Assembly (NCBI GenBank): GCA_016783965.1
Contig: JADHVO010000005.1
Location: 62,001-126,000 of the forward strand
DNA length: 64,000 bases
DNA from: Alphaproteobacteria bacterium
GTDB lineage: Bacteria; Pseudomonadota; Alphaproteobacteria; Micropepsales; Micropepsaceae
Reading direction: 5' to 3'
In this document: piece after piece, positions 17,346 to 27,117 of the stretch
Layout of the letters: each line of letters starts with the position of its first letter
How positions within the stretch are numbered: position 1 is the stretch's first letter
The notes under the pieces: model-generated
Told to the model about the DNA's origin: nothing
Seen by the model: the letters and a program-made list of their open reading frames with translations, nothing else
The model's database searches: none
Translations under genes and position numbers: made by a program

Positions 17346-18161
17346 TCAGCGTCCCTCGAATTTCGGCTCGCGCTTGGCGAAGAAAGCAGCAGAACCTTCG
17401 CGCACGTCCTGCGCCGGATTGGCGATCATCACCGAGAGCGCCGCGTCGTCGAGCGAATTCTCCAGCGACGAATCCAGTCCTTTGCGCATCATGTTCTTGG
17501 CCAGCCTTACCGCCAGCGGCGCGCGCCTGGCGATCTCGCGTGCGAAAGCGAGCGCGCGGTCCGGGAGCTGCGCGGCGGGCACGACCTCGGTGACAAGGCC
17601 GAGTTTCTCGGCTTCCGTCGCCGAATAGACCTCGTGCAGCAGTGACATCTTCAGCGCCCTGTCGAGCCCCATGAAACGCGGGAAGAACCAGGCACCGCCC
17701 TCGTCGGGCAGGAGCGCGAACTTGCCCGACGTGTCGCCAAGCTTCGCGGAATCGGCGGCGATCCGGAAGTCGCAGGCGAGGGCCAGCGTGAGTCCGCCCG
17801 CGACGGCGGGTCCGTTGATCGCTGCCACCACGGGCTTGTCCATGCGATGCAGCAGCGTGATCACGCGGTGCATGCCGACGCGCATCTCCATGCCGTGGCC
17901 GATCTGCTTGTGGCGGAAGTGCGGAGAGGGGATTTCGCCCGGCCGCGGCTCGCCGCTGACGTCGCCGCCCGCGCAAAAGCCGCGTCCCGCGCCGGTCAGG
18001 ATCAGGCACCGTAGATCGTCATTGTCCAGATACTCGTGGAGCGCGTCCACGACCTCGTCGCACAATGGGTTGGTGTAGGCGTTCATGTGATCGGGCCGGT
18101 TCAGCGTGATCTTCGCAATGTGCGGCTCGACGGTTTCGAACAGGATGGTGCGATAGGTCAT
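17346..18161 (-). CDS. Enoyl-CoA hydratase/isomerase family protein
   Basis: A 271-residue crotonase-fold enzyme, starting at the ATG at 18161 with GGGAGG upstream; the longer open frame upstream is non-coding. Oxyanion-hole segments are GRGFCAGGDVSG (about 66-77) and AAINGPAVAGGLTLALACDFR. Glu at the LPDEGGAWF loop matches a hydratase-type acid/base position. It acts on acyl-CoA thioesters, in fatty-acid or other CoA-linked degradation. A second crotonase gene lies 0.8 kb away on the opposite strand, with an ankyrin protein gene between them. Exact substrate not determinable. Confidence 0.88.
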   Translation of the reverse strand: MTYRTILFETVEPHIAKITLNRPDHMNAYTNPLCDEVVDALHEYLDNDDLRCLILTGAGRGFCAGGDVSGEPRPGEIPSPHFRHKQIGHGMEMRVGMHRVITLLHRMDKPVVAAINGPAVAGGLTLALACDFRIAADSAKLGDTSGKFALLPDEGGAWFFPRFMGLDRALKMSLLHEVYSATEAEKLGLVTEVVPAAQLPDRALAFAREIARRAPLAVRLAKNMMRKGLDSSLENSLDDAALSVMIANPAQDVREGSAAFFAKREPKFEGR

Positions 18162-18233
18162 GGGTGCCTCCCAATTTCGTTGCGGTATCGGATCACGCCG
18201 CCGGTGTAGGCTCAAGTGAGCCGAAGAGGGCGC

Positions 18234-18941
18234 ATGGTGGTCTCGAAGACGAAGATGCTGGAGCTGGTGAAAGGGTTCCGCGCGGCGGAGGTTGATGCTG
18301 CGCTGAAGGAAAATCCCGGGCTCAGGGACGTGCGCGACGCGCGCGGGCGCAACTGGCTTCACATCTGCTGCGGGCAGAAGGTAAAGAAGGGACAGGCGAA
18401 GGACAGCATCCAGACCGCTGAGGTGCTGCTGAAACACGGCTTCGATCCCAGCGAACCTGCGTTTGTTGAGGGAAGCTGGAAAGCGGTGCCGGTGTGGTTC
18501 GCGATCGGTCGCGGCGAGAACCTCGCCCTGGCCGAATGGCTGATGAAGCGCGGCGGCGATCCGAACCATTCGCTTTGGGCCGCGAGCTTCCGGGGCGATC
18601 TGGCGGCGATCCGTTTGCTGGTGAAGTACGGCGCAAGTCTGGAGCAGATCGCAGAAGACTCGACGCCGTTCATAGGCGCCGTCGGCTACAGCAAATTCGC
18701 GGCCGCCGAAGAATTATTGAAGCTGGGCGCCAATCCGGATGCCGTGAACAGCAAGGGCATGACCGCGCTGCATTTGATGCTCAAGAAAGGCAGCGATGCG
18801 AAGCACATCGCCATGGTGGTGCGCCATGGCGCGCGCGGGGACATCGCGGACAACGCTGGCGTTACGGCCGTCCACATTCTGCGCCGCAAACGCGATCCCG
18901 CGTTGCGGAAACTTGCGGGCGTGCTGGCCGCGAGGGCTTGA
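18234..18941 (+). CDS. Ankyrin-repeat protein
   Basis: A 235-residue soluble protein made of about five ankyrin-like repeats: NWLHICCG, AEVLLKHGFDP, LAEWLMKRGGDP, IRLLVKYGAS, AEELLKLGANPDAVNSKGMTAL and VTAVHILRRKRD. No signal peptide or membrane helix. The ATG at 18234 is preferred (GAAGAGGG upstream) over a GTG at 18216. Ankyrin proteins mediate protein-protein contacts; the partner is unknown. It lies between two crotonase-family genes. Confidence 0.85.
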   Translation: MVVSKTKMLELVKGFRAAEVDAALKENPGLRDVRDARGRNWLHICCGQKVKKGQAKDSIQTAEVLLKHGFDPSEPAFVEGSWKAVPVWFAIGRGENLALAEWLMKRGGDPNHSLWAASFRGDLAAIRLLVKYGASLEQIAEDSTPFIGAVGYSKFAAAEELLKLGANPDAVNSKGMTALHLMLKKGSDAKHIAMVVRHGARGDIADNAGVTAVHILRRKRDPALRKLAGVLAARA

Positions 18942-18991
18942 AGCCGCCTGCCGCCGTGGGATGATGCGGCCAGAAGAACAGGGAGGACACC

Positions 18992-19840
18992 ATGGCCTAC
19001 GAGACACTCCTCTACGACGTGAAGGACCGGATCGGGACCATCACGCTCAACCGCCCCGACCGGCTCAACGCCTACAATGACAGGATGGCGTCCGACATCC
19101 GCAAGGCGATGGCGGAGGCAGCGAATGACCCGGCGGTGCGCGTCATCATCCTGACCGGCGCCGGCCGCGGCTTCTGCGCCGGCGCGGACATGCAGGTGCT
19201 GCAAGCAGTGCCCACCGACGGCACGCCACGTGCGGCATCGGCGGCCCGCGGCGATATCGGCGACGCGTTCAAGAGCAAGTACGGCCCGAATCTCGACAAA
19301 GAATTCGCGGACATGACGCGCTTCGCCTATTTCATGCGCACCAAGAAGCCGATCATAGCGGCCATCAACGGGCCCGCTGCCGGCATGGGCCTGATCATGT
19401 CGCTGTATTGCGATTTCCGGTTTGTCTCCGACAAGGCGGTGATCACGTCTTCGTTCGCGCAGCGCGGACTGATTGCTGAGCATGGCATCGCCTGGCTGCT
19501 GCCGCGGCTGATCGGCCCGGCGCATGCCTTCGACGTTCTGTTGTCGGCGCGCAAGATCTCGCCGCAGGAGGCGAAGGAAATGGGGCTGGTGAACAAGGTG
19601 TTCGCGGCTGACACCTTCATGGACAACGTCCACGCCTATGCCCGTCTGCTGGCCGACACCGTCAGCCCGCGCTCCATGGCGGTGATGAAGGCGCAGATCT
19701 GGAAGTCGCTGTTCCAGGACTTCGGCACGGCGCTGGAGGCGGCGGACGCCGAAATGCCGCCAAGCTTCGTCTGGCCCGACTTCAAGGAGGGCGTCAGCCA
19801 CTTCTTGGAGAAGCGGGCGCCGAAGTTCGCGGATATCTGA
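18992..19840 (+). CDS. Enoyl-CoA hydratase/isomerase family protein
   Basis: A 282-residue crotonase-fold enzyme with GRGFCAGADMQVL (about 55-67) and AAINGPAAGMGLIMSLYCDFR forming the oxyanion hole, and AEHGIAWLLPRLIG carrying the second catalytic region. The 17 residues after the first motif plus a Lys/Tyr-rich insert (FKSKYGPNLDKEFAD) differ from the neighbouring paralogue. GGGAGGACACC precedes the ATG. Cytoplasmic acyl-CoA metabolism; substrate unknown. Only about half of the residues match the divergent paralogue at 17346-18161, so this is not a recent duplication. Confidence 0.88.
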   Translation: MAYETLLYDVKDRIGTITLNRPDRLNAYNDRMASDIRKAMAEAANDPAVRVIILTGAGRGFCAGADMQVLQAVPTDGTPRAASAARGDIGDAFKSKYGPNLDKEFADMTRFAYFMRTKKPIIAAINGPAAGMGLIMSLYCDFRFVSDKAVITSSFAQRGLIAEHGIAWLLPRLIGPAHAFDVLLSARKISPQEAKEMGLVNKVFAADTFMDNVHAYARLLADTVSPRSMAVMKAQIWKSLFQDFGTALEAADAEMPPSFVWPDFKEGVSHFLEKRAPKFADI

Positions 19841-19912
19841 CAAATCGCCGCGATTGCGCGGATTCGGGGGTGGGGCTACAAGCGCCGCCACGTTTTTGGC
19901 TGGGCGTTTCCA

Positions 19913-21220
19913 ATGGCGATAGTCGGCGGCAAGTGGTCGAACTGGTCGGGCGGGGTGGTGTGTAAGCCCCGTGCAATCGTGCGGCCAAAGGACGAGCTTG
20001 AGCTGGCCGCCGCGGTGCGCACCGGAGTCGCGCCGGTCCGCACGCCAGGCACCGGGCACTCCTTCACGCCGCTGAACGCGACGGACGGCACCATCATCGA
20101 CCTGTCGGCCTTCACCGGGCTCACCGGCTTCGATCACGAGAAGCAGGTTGCGAGTTTCGCGGCGGCAACGCGGCTATGGGAGATCGGCTCGCTGATCCAT
20201 CCGCTCGGCTTCGCGCTCAAGAACATGGGCGACATCGACCGGCAGACCATCGCCGGCGTGGTGGGCACAGGAACCCACGGCACCGGCCCGACGCTCGGCA
20301 GCTTCTCGTCGGCGGTCGCCGCCTTCCGCCTGCTGCTGGCAAGCGGTGAAGTCATTCATTGCTCGCCGACGGAAAACCAGGACGTTTTCGCGGCGGGTCG
20401 CTGCTCGATGGGCGCGCTGGGCGTGATGGTCGACATCTGCGTGCATGTGCGGCCGATCTACAAGCTTGCGGAAAAGAACTTCCTGATGCCGTTCGACGAG
20501 CTCTGGGACAAGCTCGACCACATGGTCGGCGCCAACCGGCACTTCGAGTTCTTCTGGTTTCCCTACGCTGACGTTGCGGTCTGCAAGACGCTCAACGAGA
20601 GCGACAATCCTGCGCCCGAGCCGCGCTCCGCCGAATACATGCAGAAGCGCGGTGAGAAACGCGCGGCAGACGCCAGCCTGTTCGAGTGGATCAACGAGGT
20701 GCTGCCCTATGCGCCGTTCCTGCTGAGGCCCGCGCACCGGCTGTTTTCGGGCGGCATGAGTGCGGGCGACCGTGTACGCTGGAGCCACGAGATCCTGCCC
20801 AGCGCGCGCACCACGCGCTTCAACGAGATGGAATACGCCGTGCCCTACGAGAAGGGGCCGGAGACCATCCGCGAGATCGTGCGCGAAATCCGCAAGCGCA
20901 GGATCAACACCGGCTTCCCGATCGAATACCGCAGCGTGGCGGAGGACGATGTGTGGCTCAGCCCGTTCTACCAGCGCAAATCGGCCACAATCGCGGTGCA
21001 CCAGTATCACCGGGTCGATACGGGAAAGCTGTTCGACATGTGCGAGGGGATTTTCCGCGGCGTGGAAGGCCGCCCGCACTGGGGCAAGCGCCATACGCGC
21101 AGGCGCGCGGAACTCGCCCAGCTTTACCCGAAATTCGAGGATTTCCGGCAGCTACGCCAAAAGCTGGACCCAGACATGAAGTTCTTGAATCCGCACCTGA
21201 AGGGCATATTTGAGGGCTGA
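19913..21220 (+). CDS. D-arabinono-1,4-lactone oxidase-family FAD enzyme
   Basis: A 435-residue vanillyl-alcohol-oxidase-fold enzyme. The N-terminal FAD-binding half has TPGTGHSFTPL (about 43-53) and the PP-loop-like VVGTGTHGTGPTLG (about 115-128). The C-terminal ALO domain ends with RPHWGKRHT, where HWGK is the family signature. The His in GTGHSF could bear covalent FAD. Relatives oxidise aldonolactones (gulono-, arabinono-lactone) or sugar alcohols. No signal peptide. Alditol oxidase is the main alternative. Confidence 0.88.
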   Translation: MAIVGGKWSNWSGGVVCKPRAIVRPKDELELAAAVRTGVAPVRTPGTGHSFTPLNATDGTIIDLSAFTGLTGFDHEKQVASFAAATRLWEIGSLIHPLGFALKNMGDIDRQTIAGVVGTGTHGTGPTLGSFSSAVAAFRLLLASGEVIHCSPTENQDVFAAGRCSMGALGVMVDICVHVRPIYKLAEKNFLMPFDELWDKLDHMVGANRHFEFFWFPYADVAVCKTLNESDNPAPEPRSAEYMQKRGEKRAADASLFEWINEVLPYAPFLLRPAHRLFSGGMSAGDRVRWSHEILPSARTTRFNEMEYAVPYEKGPETIREIVREIRKRRINTGFPIEYRSVAEDDVWLSPFYQRKSATIAVHQYHRVDTGKLFDMCEGIFRGVEGRPHWGKRHTRRRAELAQLYPKFEDFRQLRQKLDPDMKFLNPHLKGIFEG

Positions 21221-21239
21221 AAAGGGCGAGGTGCATGCC

Positions 21240-21476
21240 ATGCCCAAAGTCGTGGCTTTCCTCCTGTGGGCCGTGTTCGGCGCGCTGCTGATGATCGACG
21301 TTTCCGAATCGGATTGGCCGATGGCGGCGCTGATGGGTGTTGCGCTGGGCCTTTCGACCGCGTTGTTCGTCTACGTCTACCCGAAGGACCTCGCGCCGCC
21401 TGCGGATGAACATTCCGAGAAACTCTTGCGGCGCCGCGCCGAGATGGCGAAGACCAATCTCAAACGTCCGGCTTGA
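21240..21476 (+). CDS. Small two-helix membrane protein, hypothetical
   Basis: A 78-residue protein from the ATG at 21240 (AAAGGGCGAGG upstream); a TTG at 21210 is less likely. Two hydrophobic segments (about 4-20 and 26-46) are followed by a charged cytoplasmic tail (SEKLLRRRAEMAKTNLKR). No family recognised. It ends inside the 3' end of the convergent hisI gene (17-bp overlap). Confidence 0.6.
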   Translation: MPKVVAFLLWAVFGALLMIDVSESDWPMAALMGVALGLSTALFVYVYPKDLAPPADEHSEKLLRRRAEMAKTNLKRPA

Positions 21477-21816
21477 TGCCGGCCCGGCGGAAGAAGCAGG
21501 TCGGCGCGCCTGTGTGGCAGGCGGGACCAATCTGATCGACCTTCATCAGCAGCACGTCACCGTCGCAATCGATCCACGCCTCGACCAGTCGCTGGGTGTG
21601 GCCGCTCTCTTCGCCCTTGCGCCAGACCCTGCTGCGGGAACGCGAGAAATAGGTGACCTCGCCGGTTTGCAGCGTGTGCTCCAGCGTCTCCTTGGTCATC
21701 CATGCGAACATAAGGATCTCGCCCGTCTGCACGCGCTGCGCGATGACGGGCACGAGGCCGTCGGCGTTGAACGCCACCTCGGAGACGAATTGCGCGGGGC
21801 TGAGGACGTCGGTCAT
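21460..21816 (-). CDS. hisI: Phosphoribosyl-AMP cyclohydrolase
   Basis: A 118-residue monofunctional HisI, which opens the purine ring of phosphoribosyl-AMP in histidine synthesis. Signatures are AWMTKETLEHTL, FSRSRSRVWRKGEESGH, DCDGDVLLMKVDQ and ACHTGAPTCFF with the zinc/magnesium Cys and Asp residues. HisE is not fused and not in the window. Its start overlaps the metC-like gene's stop by 4 bp. No other his gene is nearby, so histidine genes are dispersed here. Confidence 0.95.
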   Translation of the reverse strand: MTDVLSPAQFVSEVAFNADGLVPVIAQRVQTGEILMFAWMTKETLEHTLQTGEVTYFSRSRSRVWRKGEESGHTQRLVEAWIDCDGDVLLMKVDQIGPACHTGAPTCFFRRAGIKPDV

Positions 21817-22976
21817 CCGGCTGCTCTTAGCCGGTCGAAGCCGGCGGTCAAATCGGCGATCAGGTCTTGCGGGTCTTCCAATCCTGCATGGATGCGTATG
21901 ACGGGGCCTTCCGCCTGGAATGGCGCCGCAGTGCGGCGGATGTCTGACGGAACACAGAGGCTTTCATAGCCGCCCCAGGAAAAACCGAGCCCGAAATGGC
22001 CAAGGCCATTCAACATCGCGTCCACGGCGGCCTTCGGCACATCCTTCAACACCACACCGAACAGGCCGCAGGCGCCGGTGAAGTCGCGCTTCCAGATGGC
22101 GTGTCCTGGGTCGCTGGGCAGTGCGGGATATAGCACGCGTGAAACCTCTGGGCGCGGTTGCAGCCAGGTGGCGAGCCGCAGCGCGGTTTCCTCGTGCCGC
22201 TTCAGCCGCGTCGGCAGCGTGCGCAGGCCGCGCAGGGCGAGATAGCAATCGTCGCCGCTGATGTAGAGGCCCATGTTCTGGTGCATGTCGACGATGCGCG
22301 AAGCCCACGGCTCGTTCGCTGCGATGTAGCCCATGAGCAGGTCGGCATGGCCGCCGATGTATTTCGTCACCGCCTGCACCGATAGATCGACGCCGTGCTT
22401 CAGCGGCTGAAAATGGATCGGCGTGCCCCAGGTGTTGTCGAGGATCACCGTGATGCCGCGCGGCTTGCAGGCGGTGGCGATGGCCGGGATGTCCTGCACC
22501 TCGAAGGTCAGCGAGCCCGGGCTTTCGCAGAACACCGCTTTGGTGTTCGGCTGGAACAGCTCGGCGATGCCGGCGCCGATCAGCGGGTCGTAGTAGGTCG
22601 CCTTTATGCCGAAGCGGCGCAGCGTCTTGTCACAGAAGATTCGCGACGGCGCATAGGCGCTGTCGACCACCAGCACGTGATCGCCCGCGCTGCATGCCGC
22701 CAGGATCGCCATGACCACGGCGTTCAGGCCGGAGCCGAAGAACATCGTCCGCGCGGCACCTTCCAGCGCGTTCACGGCGTCCTCGAGGCTGCGCACCGTG
22801 GGGTTGCCGCGGCGGCCATAGGTGAAGGGCATGTCGCGCGCGTCCAGTGCGGCGACGTCGGGATAAAGAATCGTCGAAGCCCGGTAGACCGGCGTGTTCA
22901 CGACGCCCACATGGGCGGCGCTTTCGCGGCCCACGCTGGTGACGGTCGTCTCGGGATTTTCCTTGTGGTTCGCCAC
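21813..22976 (-). CDS. metC: Cystathionine beta-lyase
   Basis: A 387-residue PLP enzyme of the Cys/Met-metabolism family. The PLP lysine is in VTKYIGGHADLLMG. YGRRGNPT (N-terminal phosphate-binding Tyr/Arg), FGSGLNAV and LDNTWGTP (Asp contacting the pyridine nitrogen) are all present. Beta-lyases make homocysteine from cystathionine; the GYESL and MHQNMG segments favour the metC branch over gamma-synthase or gamma-lyase. It overlaps hisI by 4 bp and is divergent from the aap transporter operon 100 bp away. Confidence 0.88.
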   Translation of the reverse strand: MANHKENPETTVTSVGRESAAHVGVVNTPVYRASTILYPDVAALDARDMPFTYGRRGNPTVRSLEDAVNALEGAARTMFFGSGLNAVVMAILAACSAGDHVLVVDSAYAPSRIFCDKTLRRFGIKATYYDPLIGAGIAELFQPNTKAVFCESPGSLTFEVQDIPAIATACKPRGITVILDNTWGTPIHFQPLKHGVDLSVQAVTKYIGGHADLLMGYIAANEPWASRIVDMHQNMGLYISGDDCYLALRGLRTLPTRLKRHEETALRLATWLQPRPEVSRVLYPALPSDPGHAIWKRDFTGACGLFGVVLKDVPKAAVDAMLNGLGHFGLGFSWGGYESLCVPSDIRRTAAPFQAEGPVIRIHAGLEDPQDLIADLTAGFDRLRAAG

Positions 22977-23076
22977 CGCTCCCCAATTGCGTTTTTGCCT
23001 GCTAGGGTTTCCCTATCGTGTCGCGCCGCGGGCCGCAATGCTGCGAGCGATAAGGGCAGTATCGGGGGATTCCGCT

Positions 23077-24090
23077 GTGAAACTGCGTACGCTTGTGCTC
23101 GGTCTCTTGGCCGCTGCCGCCATGGCCGTTCCGGCCTCGGCCAACACGCTCGATAACGTCAGGAAGAACGGGTTCCTGCGGTGCGGCGTTAGCGAGGGGC
23201 AGCCGGGCTTCTCCAACCCCGACGCCAAGGGGAACTGGACCGGCCTTGACGTCGACTATTGCCGCGCGGTGGCGGCGGCGATCTTCAACGATCCGAACAA
23301 GGTGCGGTTCGTGCCGGTGTCGTTCGCGGAGCGGTTCACGGCCCTCCAGGCCGGGCAGTTCGATATCCTGTCGCACAACACCACTTGGACCATGGACCGC
23401 GACGTGGGGCAGGGGCTGGAGTTCATCGGCGTCGATTTCTATGACGGCCAGGGCTTTATGGTGCGCAAGTCCTCCGGCATCACGAGCGCGCTGCAACTGA
23501 AGGGCGCCACGCTGTGCACCCAGACCGGCACGACCAGCGAACTGAACGCGGCGGACTACTCGCGCGCGCACAATCTCGGCTACAAGGTCATCGTCTACCA
23601 GAAGGCGTCGGAATACATCGCGGCATATGACGCAGGCCGTTGCGACGGCGCGACAACCGACCGGTCGGGCCTGGCCGGCGATCGCCTGAAACTGAAGAAC
23701 CCCGCCGACCACATCCTGCTGCCGGAGACCATCTCCAAGGAGCCACTGGGTCCGGCCGTGCGGCAGGGCGACCAGCAGTGGGGCGACCTGTGCCGCTGGG
23801 TGCTGTTCGCGATGGTCAACGCGGAAGAGCTGAACGTGAATTCGAAGAACGTCGACCAGATGATGAACTCGACGTCGCCGGAGGTGCGCCGCCTGCTGGG
23901 CAAGGAAGGCGGCTTCGGTCAGGAGCTGACCCTGACCGCCGACTGGGCCTATCGCATCATCAAGCGCGTCGGCAATTACGGCGAGGTGTATGAGCGCGCC
24001 GTCGGAACGGGCACGCCGCTGAAGCTGCCGCGCGGGCTGAACAACCTGTGGAACAAGGGCGGCATCATGTACGCGCCGCCGATCCGCTAA
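23077..24090 (+). CDS. aapJ: Amino-acid ABC transporter substrate-binding protein (AapJ-like)
   Basis: A 337-residue periplasmic binding protein. The GTG start at 23077 is chosen because GGGGGAT lies 6 bases upstream and the signal peptide begins right there (VKLRTLVLGLL, cleavage at ASANTL). TLDNVRKNGFLRCGVSEG and NPDAKGNWTGLDVDYCRA are classic AapJ/GltI-type openings. It captures L-amino acids broadly and delivers them to AapQM. First gene of the aapJQMP operon; the gap to aapQ is 6 bp. Confidence 0.93.
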   Translation: MKLRTLVLGLLAAAAMAVPASANTLDNVRKNGFLRCGVSEGQPGFSNPDAKGNWTGLDVDYCRAVAAAIFNDPNKVRFVPVSFAERFTALQAGQFDILSHNTTWTMDRDVGQGLEFIGVDFYDGQGFMVRKSSGITSALQLKGATLCTQTGTTSELNAADYSRAHNLGYKVIVYQKASEYIAAYDAGRCDGATTDRSGLAGDRLKLKNPADHILLPETISKEPLGPAVRQGDQQWGDLCRWVLFAMVNAEELNVNSKNVDQMMNSTSPEVRRLLGKEGGFGQELTLTADWAYRIIKRVGNYGEVYERAVGTGTPLKLPRGLNNLWNKGGIMYAPPIR

Positions 24091-24096
24091 CGGGCG

Positions 24097-25269
24097 ATGG
24101 CGGAACGTCCCCGCCGCGCCGTCTGGCGCGACACCCATTGGCGGTCGATCTTCGCGCAGGCGCTGGTGCTGGTGGCGCTGGCGGGCGTGGCTGCCTGGCT
24201 GGTGCACAACGCGGCGGATGCGCTGACTCGGCGGCATGTGGCGTCGGGCTTCGGGTTCCTGGAGCACACGGCCGGGTTCTCGATCTCCCAGACGCTGATC
24301 GATTACTCCGAGGAGATGAGCTACGGCCGCACGCTGTGGGTGGGCCTGCTCAACACCCTGCTGGTGTCGGCGGTGTCGATCGTGCTGTCGACGATCCTGG
24401 GTTTCATCGTCGGCATTGGGCGGCTGTCGAGCAACTGGCTGGTGGCGAAGCTCTGCACGATCTACATCGAGACGCTGCGCAACATCCCGCTGCTGCTGCA
24501 AATCCTCTTTTGGTATTTCGGCGTGCTCCAGACGCTGCCCGTGCCGCGCCAGAGCATGACGCTGGGAAGCTGGCTCGTGCTCAACAATCGCGGCGTCTAT
24601 GTGCCTGAGGTGGTCTTCGGGCACGGCTCGTGGATCGTGATCGCGACGTTTCTGTTCGGGCTGGCCGCATCGTTCGGCTTGTACCGCTGGGCACAACACA
24701 CGCAACAGCGCACCGGCAAGCGGCCCGTCGTGGGGTGGGCCATGCCGTTGCTCATCATTGGCCTGCCGGTAGTCGCGACCTTCGCGCTCGGCCATCCGTT
24801 CTCGTTGAGCTGGCCGGAGCTGTCAGGCTTTCAGTACCAGGGTGGGCTGTCGATCAATCCGGAACTGGCCGGCATGACGACAGGCCTGTCGATCTACACC
24901 GCCGCGTATATCGCTGAGATTGTGCGCGCCGGCCTGCTGTCGGTGGCGCGCGGGCAGCGCGAGGCGGCGGAGGCGCTGGGCCTGCCGCGGCAGCGGGTGC
25001 TGTGGCTCGTGCTGATCCCGCAGGCGATGCGGGTCATCATTCCGCCACTGGCGTCGGAATATCTGAGCCTGACCAAGAACTCCTCGCTGGCCATCGCCAT
25101 CGGCTATCCGGACCTGGTGTCCGTGTTCGCCGGCACGGTGCTCAACCAGACCGGCCAGGCGATCGAGATCCTGTCGATCACCATGGCGATCTATCTGGCG
25201 CTTAGCCTGATCACCTCGGGGCTGATGAACCTCTACAGCTACGCGCACCGGCTGGAGGGCAGCGCATGA
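24097..25269 (+). CDS. aapQ: Amino-acid ABC transporter permease (AapQ-like)
   Basis: A 390-residue inner-membrane permease with about eight helices. The HAAT-family binding-protein-dependent transport motif is at the C-terminus: REAAEALGLPRQRVLWLVLIPQ. The long N-terminal part with a central insert (EMSYGRTLWVGLLNT, and IETLRNIPLLLQILFWYFGVL) is typical of AapQ rather than the short HisQ type. It overlaps aapM by 4 bp and forms a heterodimeric channel with it. Confidence 0.92.
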   Translation: MAERPRRAVWRDTHWRSIFAQALVLVALAGVAAWLVHNAADALTRRHVASGFGFLEHTAGFSISQTLIDYSEEMSYGRTLWVGLLNTLLVSAVSIVLSTILGFIVGIGRLSSNWLVAKLCTIYIETLRNIPLLLQILFWYFGVLQTLPVPRQSMTLGSWLVLNNRGVYVPEVVFGHGSWIVIATFLFGLAASFGLYRWAQHTQQRTGKRPVVGWAMPLLIIGLPVVATFALGHPFSLSWPELSGFQYQGGLSINPELAGMTTGLSIYTAAYIAEIVRAGLLSVARGQREAAEALGLPRQRVLWLVLIPQAMRVIIPPLASEYLSLTKNSSLAIAIGYPDLVSVFAGTVLNQTGQAIEILSITMAIYLALSLITSGLMNLYSYAHRLEGSA

Positions 25270-26357
25270 CCGCCTTCCGCGCGCCGCCCAAGCATCACGA
25301 AGGACCGGTCGAGTGGGTGCGGGTGCATCTGTTCGACGGCGTGTTCAACTCGATCCTGACGCTGGCGATGATCGCGCTGGTTGTGTGGGCGGTGCCGCCG
25401 GCGGCGAAATGGCTGTTCATCGACGCAGCCTGGCACGGCGCGGCCCGCGACGCGTGCGAGGGCGTGAGTGGCGCGTGCTGGCCCTATATCGGCGCGCGGC
25501 TCGGGCAGATCGTCTACGGCTTCTACGACGCCGGCGAGCGCTGGCGCGCCGACGTCGTGTTCGCGTTCGGCGCCATAGGGCTTGCCTGGCTGGTGATCCC
25601 GCGCCTGCCGCGCAAGGGCTGGGTCGGCGGCATGATGCTGACGCTCTATCCGCTGGTCGCGTTCGTGCTGCTGAGCGGCGGCTGGTTCGGGTTGCCGATC
25701 GTTTCGACCGAGCGCTGGGGCGGGTTGTTGCTCACACTGGTCGTGGCCGCGGTCGGCATCGTGGCGTCGCTGCCGCTGGGTGTGATCCTGGCGCTGGGGC
25801 GGCGGTCGGAGCTGCCGGTGGTGCGGGTGCTGTGCGTTGCCTTCATCGAGGTCTGGCGCGGCGTGCCGATGATCACCGTGCTGTTCGCCGCCAGCTCGCT
25901 TCTGCCGCTGTTCCTTCCCGACGGATGGGAGTTCGACAAGCTGCTGCGCGCGCTGATCTCGATCGCGTTCTTCAATGCGGCCTACATGGCGGAAGTCGTG
26001 CGCGCCGGCTTGCAGGCGTTGCCGAAGGGACAATATGAGGGCGCAGCGGCGCTCGGCCTTGGCTACTGGCAGGCGATGATCTTCATCGTGCTGCCGCAGG
26101 CGTTGCGCACCATGCTGCCCGGCATCGTCAACAACATGGTGTCGATGTTCAAGGACACCTCGCTGGTGACCATCATCGGCTTCTTCGACCTGATGGGCAC
26201 GATCCAGGCCGGCGCCACCGATCTGGAGTGGGCGAGCCCCAACGTCGCCGTCACCGGCTACATCTTCGCGGCCCTGATCTACTGGGCCTTCTGTTTTTCC
26301 ATGTCGCGATATTCCGCCCACCTTGAAGAGCAACTGGCGGAAGGAGAGAGGCGATGA
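25266..26357 (+). CDS. aapM: Amino-acid ABC transporter permease (AapM-like)
   Basis: A 363-residue inner-membrane permease. It has [17 protein letters not shown], and the coupling motif [20 protein letters not shown] near residue 260. About eight membrane helices can be read. A Cys-containing periplasmic stretch ([18 protein letters not shown], about 60-77) is typical of AapM. It overlaps aapQ and aapP by 4 bp each, implying translational coupling. Confidence 0.92.
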   Translation: MTAFRAPPKHHEGPVEWVRVHLFDGVFNSILTLAMIALVVWAVPPAAKWLFIDAAWHGAARDACEGVSGACWPYIGARLGQIVYGFYDAGERWRADVVFAFGAIGLAWLVIPRLPRKGWVGGMMLTLYPLVAFVLLSGGWFGLPIVSTERWGGLLLTLVVAAVGIVASLPLGVILALGRRSELPVVRVLCVAFIEVWRGVPMITVLFAASSLLPLFLPDGWEFDKLLRALISIAFFNAAYMAEVVRAGLQALPKGQYEGAAALGLGYWQAMIFIVLPQALRTMLPGIVNNMVSMFKDTSLVTIIGFFDLMGTIQAGATDLEWASPNVAVTGYIFAALIYWAFCFSMSRYSAHLEEQLAEGERR

Positions 26358-27109
26358 CAGAATCGACGTCGGGCGCTCCGATGATCCACCTTGACAAGGT
26401 CAGCAAGTGGTACGGCGACTTCGCCGTGCTCAAGGACATCAACCTCACGGTCAAGCCGGGAGAGAAGATCGTGGTGTGCGGGCCGTCGGGCTCGGGCAAG
26501 TCGACCATGGTCCGCTGCATCAACCGGCTGGAGCAGCACGACGACGGCCGCATCCTCGTCAACGGCACGGAGCTCACGCGCGACGTGCGCAACATCGATA
26601 CCGTGCGGCGCGAGGTCGGCATGGTGTTCCAGCAGTTCAATCTGTTCCCGCACCTCTCCATCCTGAACAACTGCACGCTGGCGCCGATCTGGGTGCGCAA
26701 GATGCCGAAGAAGCAGGCGGAAGAGATCGCGATGCAGTACCTGACCCAGATGCGCATCGCCGACCAGGCGAACAAGCACCCGATGCAGCTCTCCGGCGGT
26801 CAGCAGCAGCGCGCGGCGATCGCGCGGGCGCTGTGCATGCATCCCAAGGTGATGCTGTTCGACGAACCGACCTCGGCGCTCGATCCCGAGATGATCGGCG
26901 AAGTGCTGGAGGTGATGGTCGACCTCGCCAGGGAAGGCATGACCATGATCTGCGTCACGCACGAGATGGGCTTCGCACGCGAGGTCGCCGACCGCGTGGT
27001 CTTCATGGACGCTGGCGAGATCATCGAGGAAGCCGACCCCGAAACCTTCTTCACCGCCCCCAAACACGACCGCTGCAAGCTGTTCCTGAGCCAGATATTG
27101 GGGCACTAG
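26354..27109 (+). CDS. aapP: Amino-acid ABC transporter ATPase (AapP-like)
   Basis: A 251-residue ATPase with Walker [11 protein letters not shown]-loop QQFNLFPH, signature LSGGQQQR, Walker [13 protein letters not shown] and H-loop VTHEMGF. It powers the AapQM channel. Last gene of the operon; a palindromic repeat follows within 10 bp of the stop and may end or protect the transcript. Confidence 0.95.
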   Translation: MTESTSGAPMIHLDKVSKWYGDFAVLKDINLTVKPGEKIVVCGPSGSGKSTMVRCINRLEQHDDGRILVNGTELTRDVRNIDTVRREVGMVFQQFNLFPHLSILNNCTLAPIWVRKMPKKQAEEIAMQYLTQMRIADQANKHPMQLSGGQQQRAAIARALCMHPKVMLFDEPTSALDPEMIGEVLEVMVDLAREGMTMICVTHEMGFAREVADRVVFMDAGEIIEEADPETFFTAPKHDRCKLFLSQILGH

Positions 27110-27117
27110 CACGGTGC

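Noticed and set aside
17346-19840. Two enoyl-CoA hydratase genes as a recent inverted duplication
   Set aside because: The proteins differ in many motif-flanking residues and in inserts, so they are distant paralogues.
23002-24795. 597-codon minus-strand frame across aapJ and aapQ
   Set aside because: Shadow of the aap genes, with no domain and Arg/Gln/His-rich sequence.
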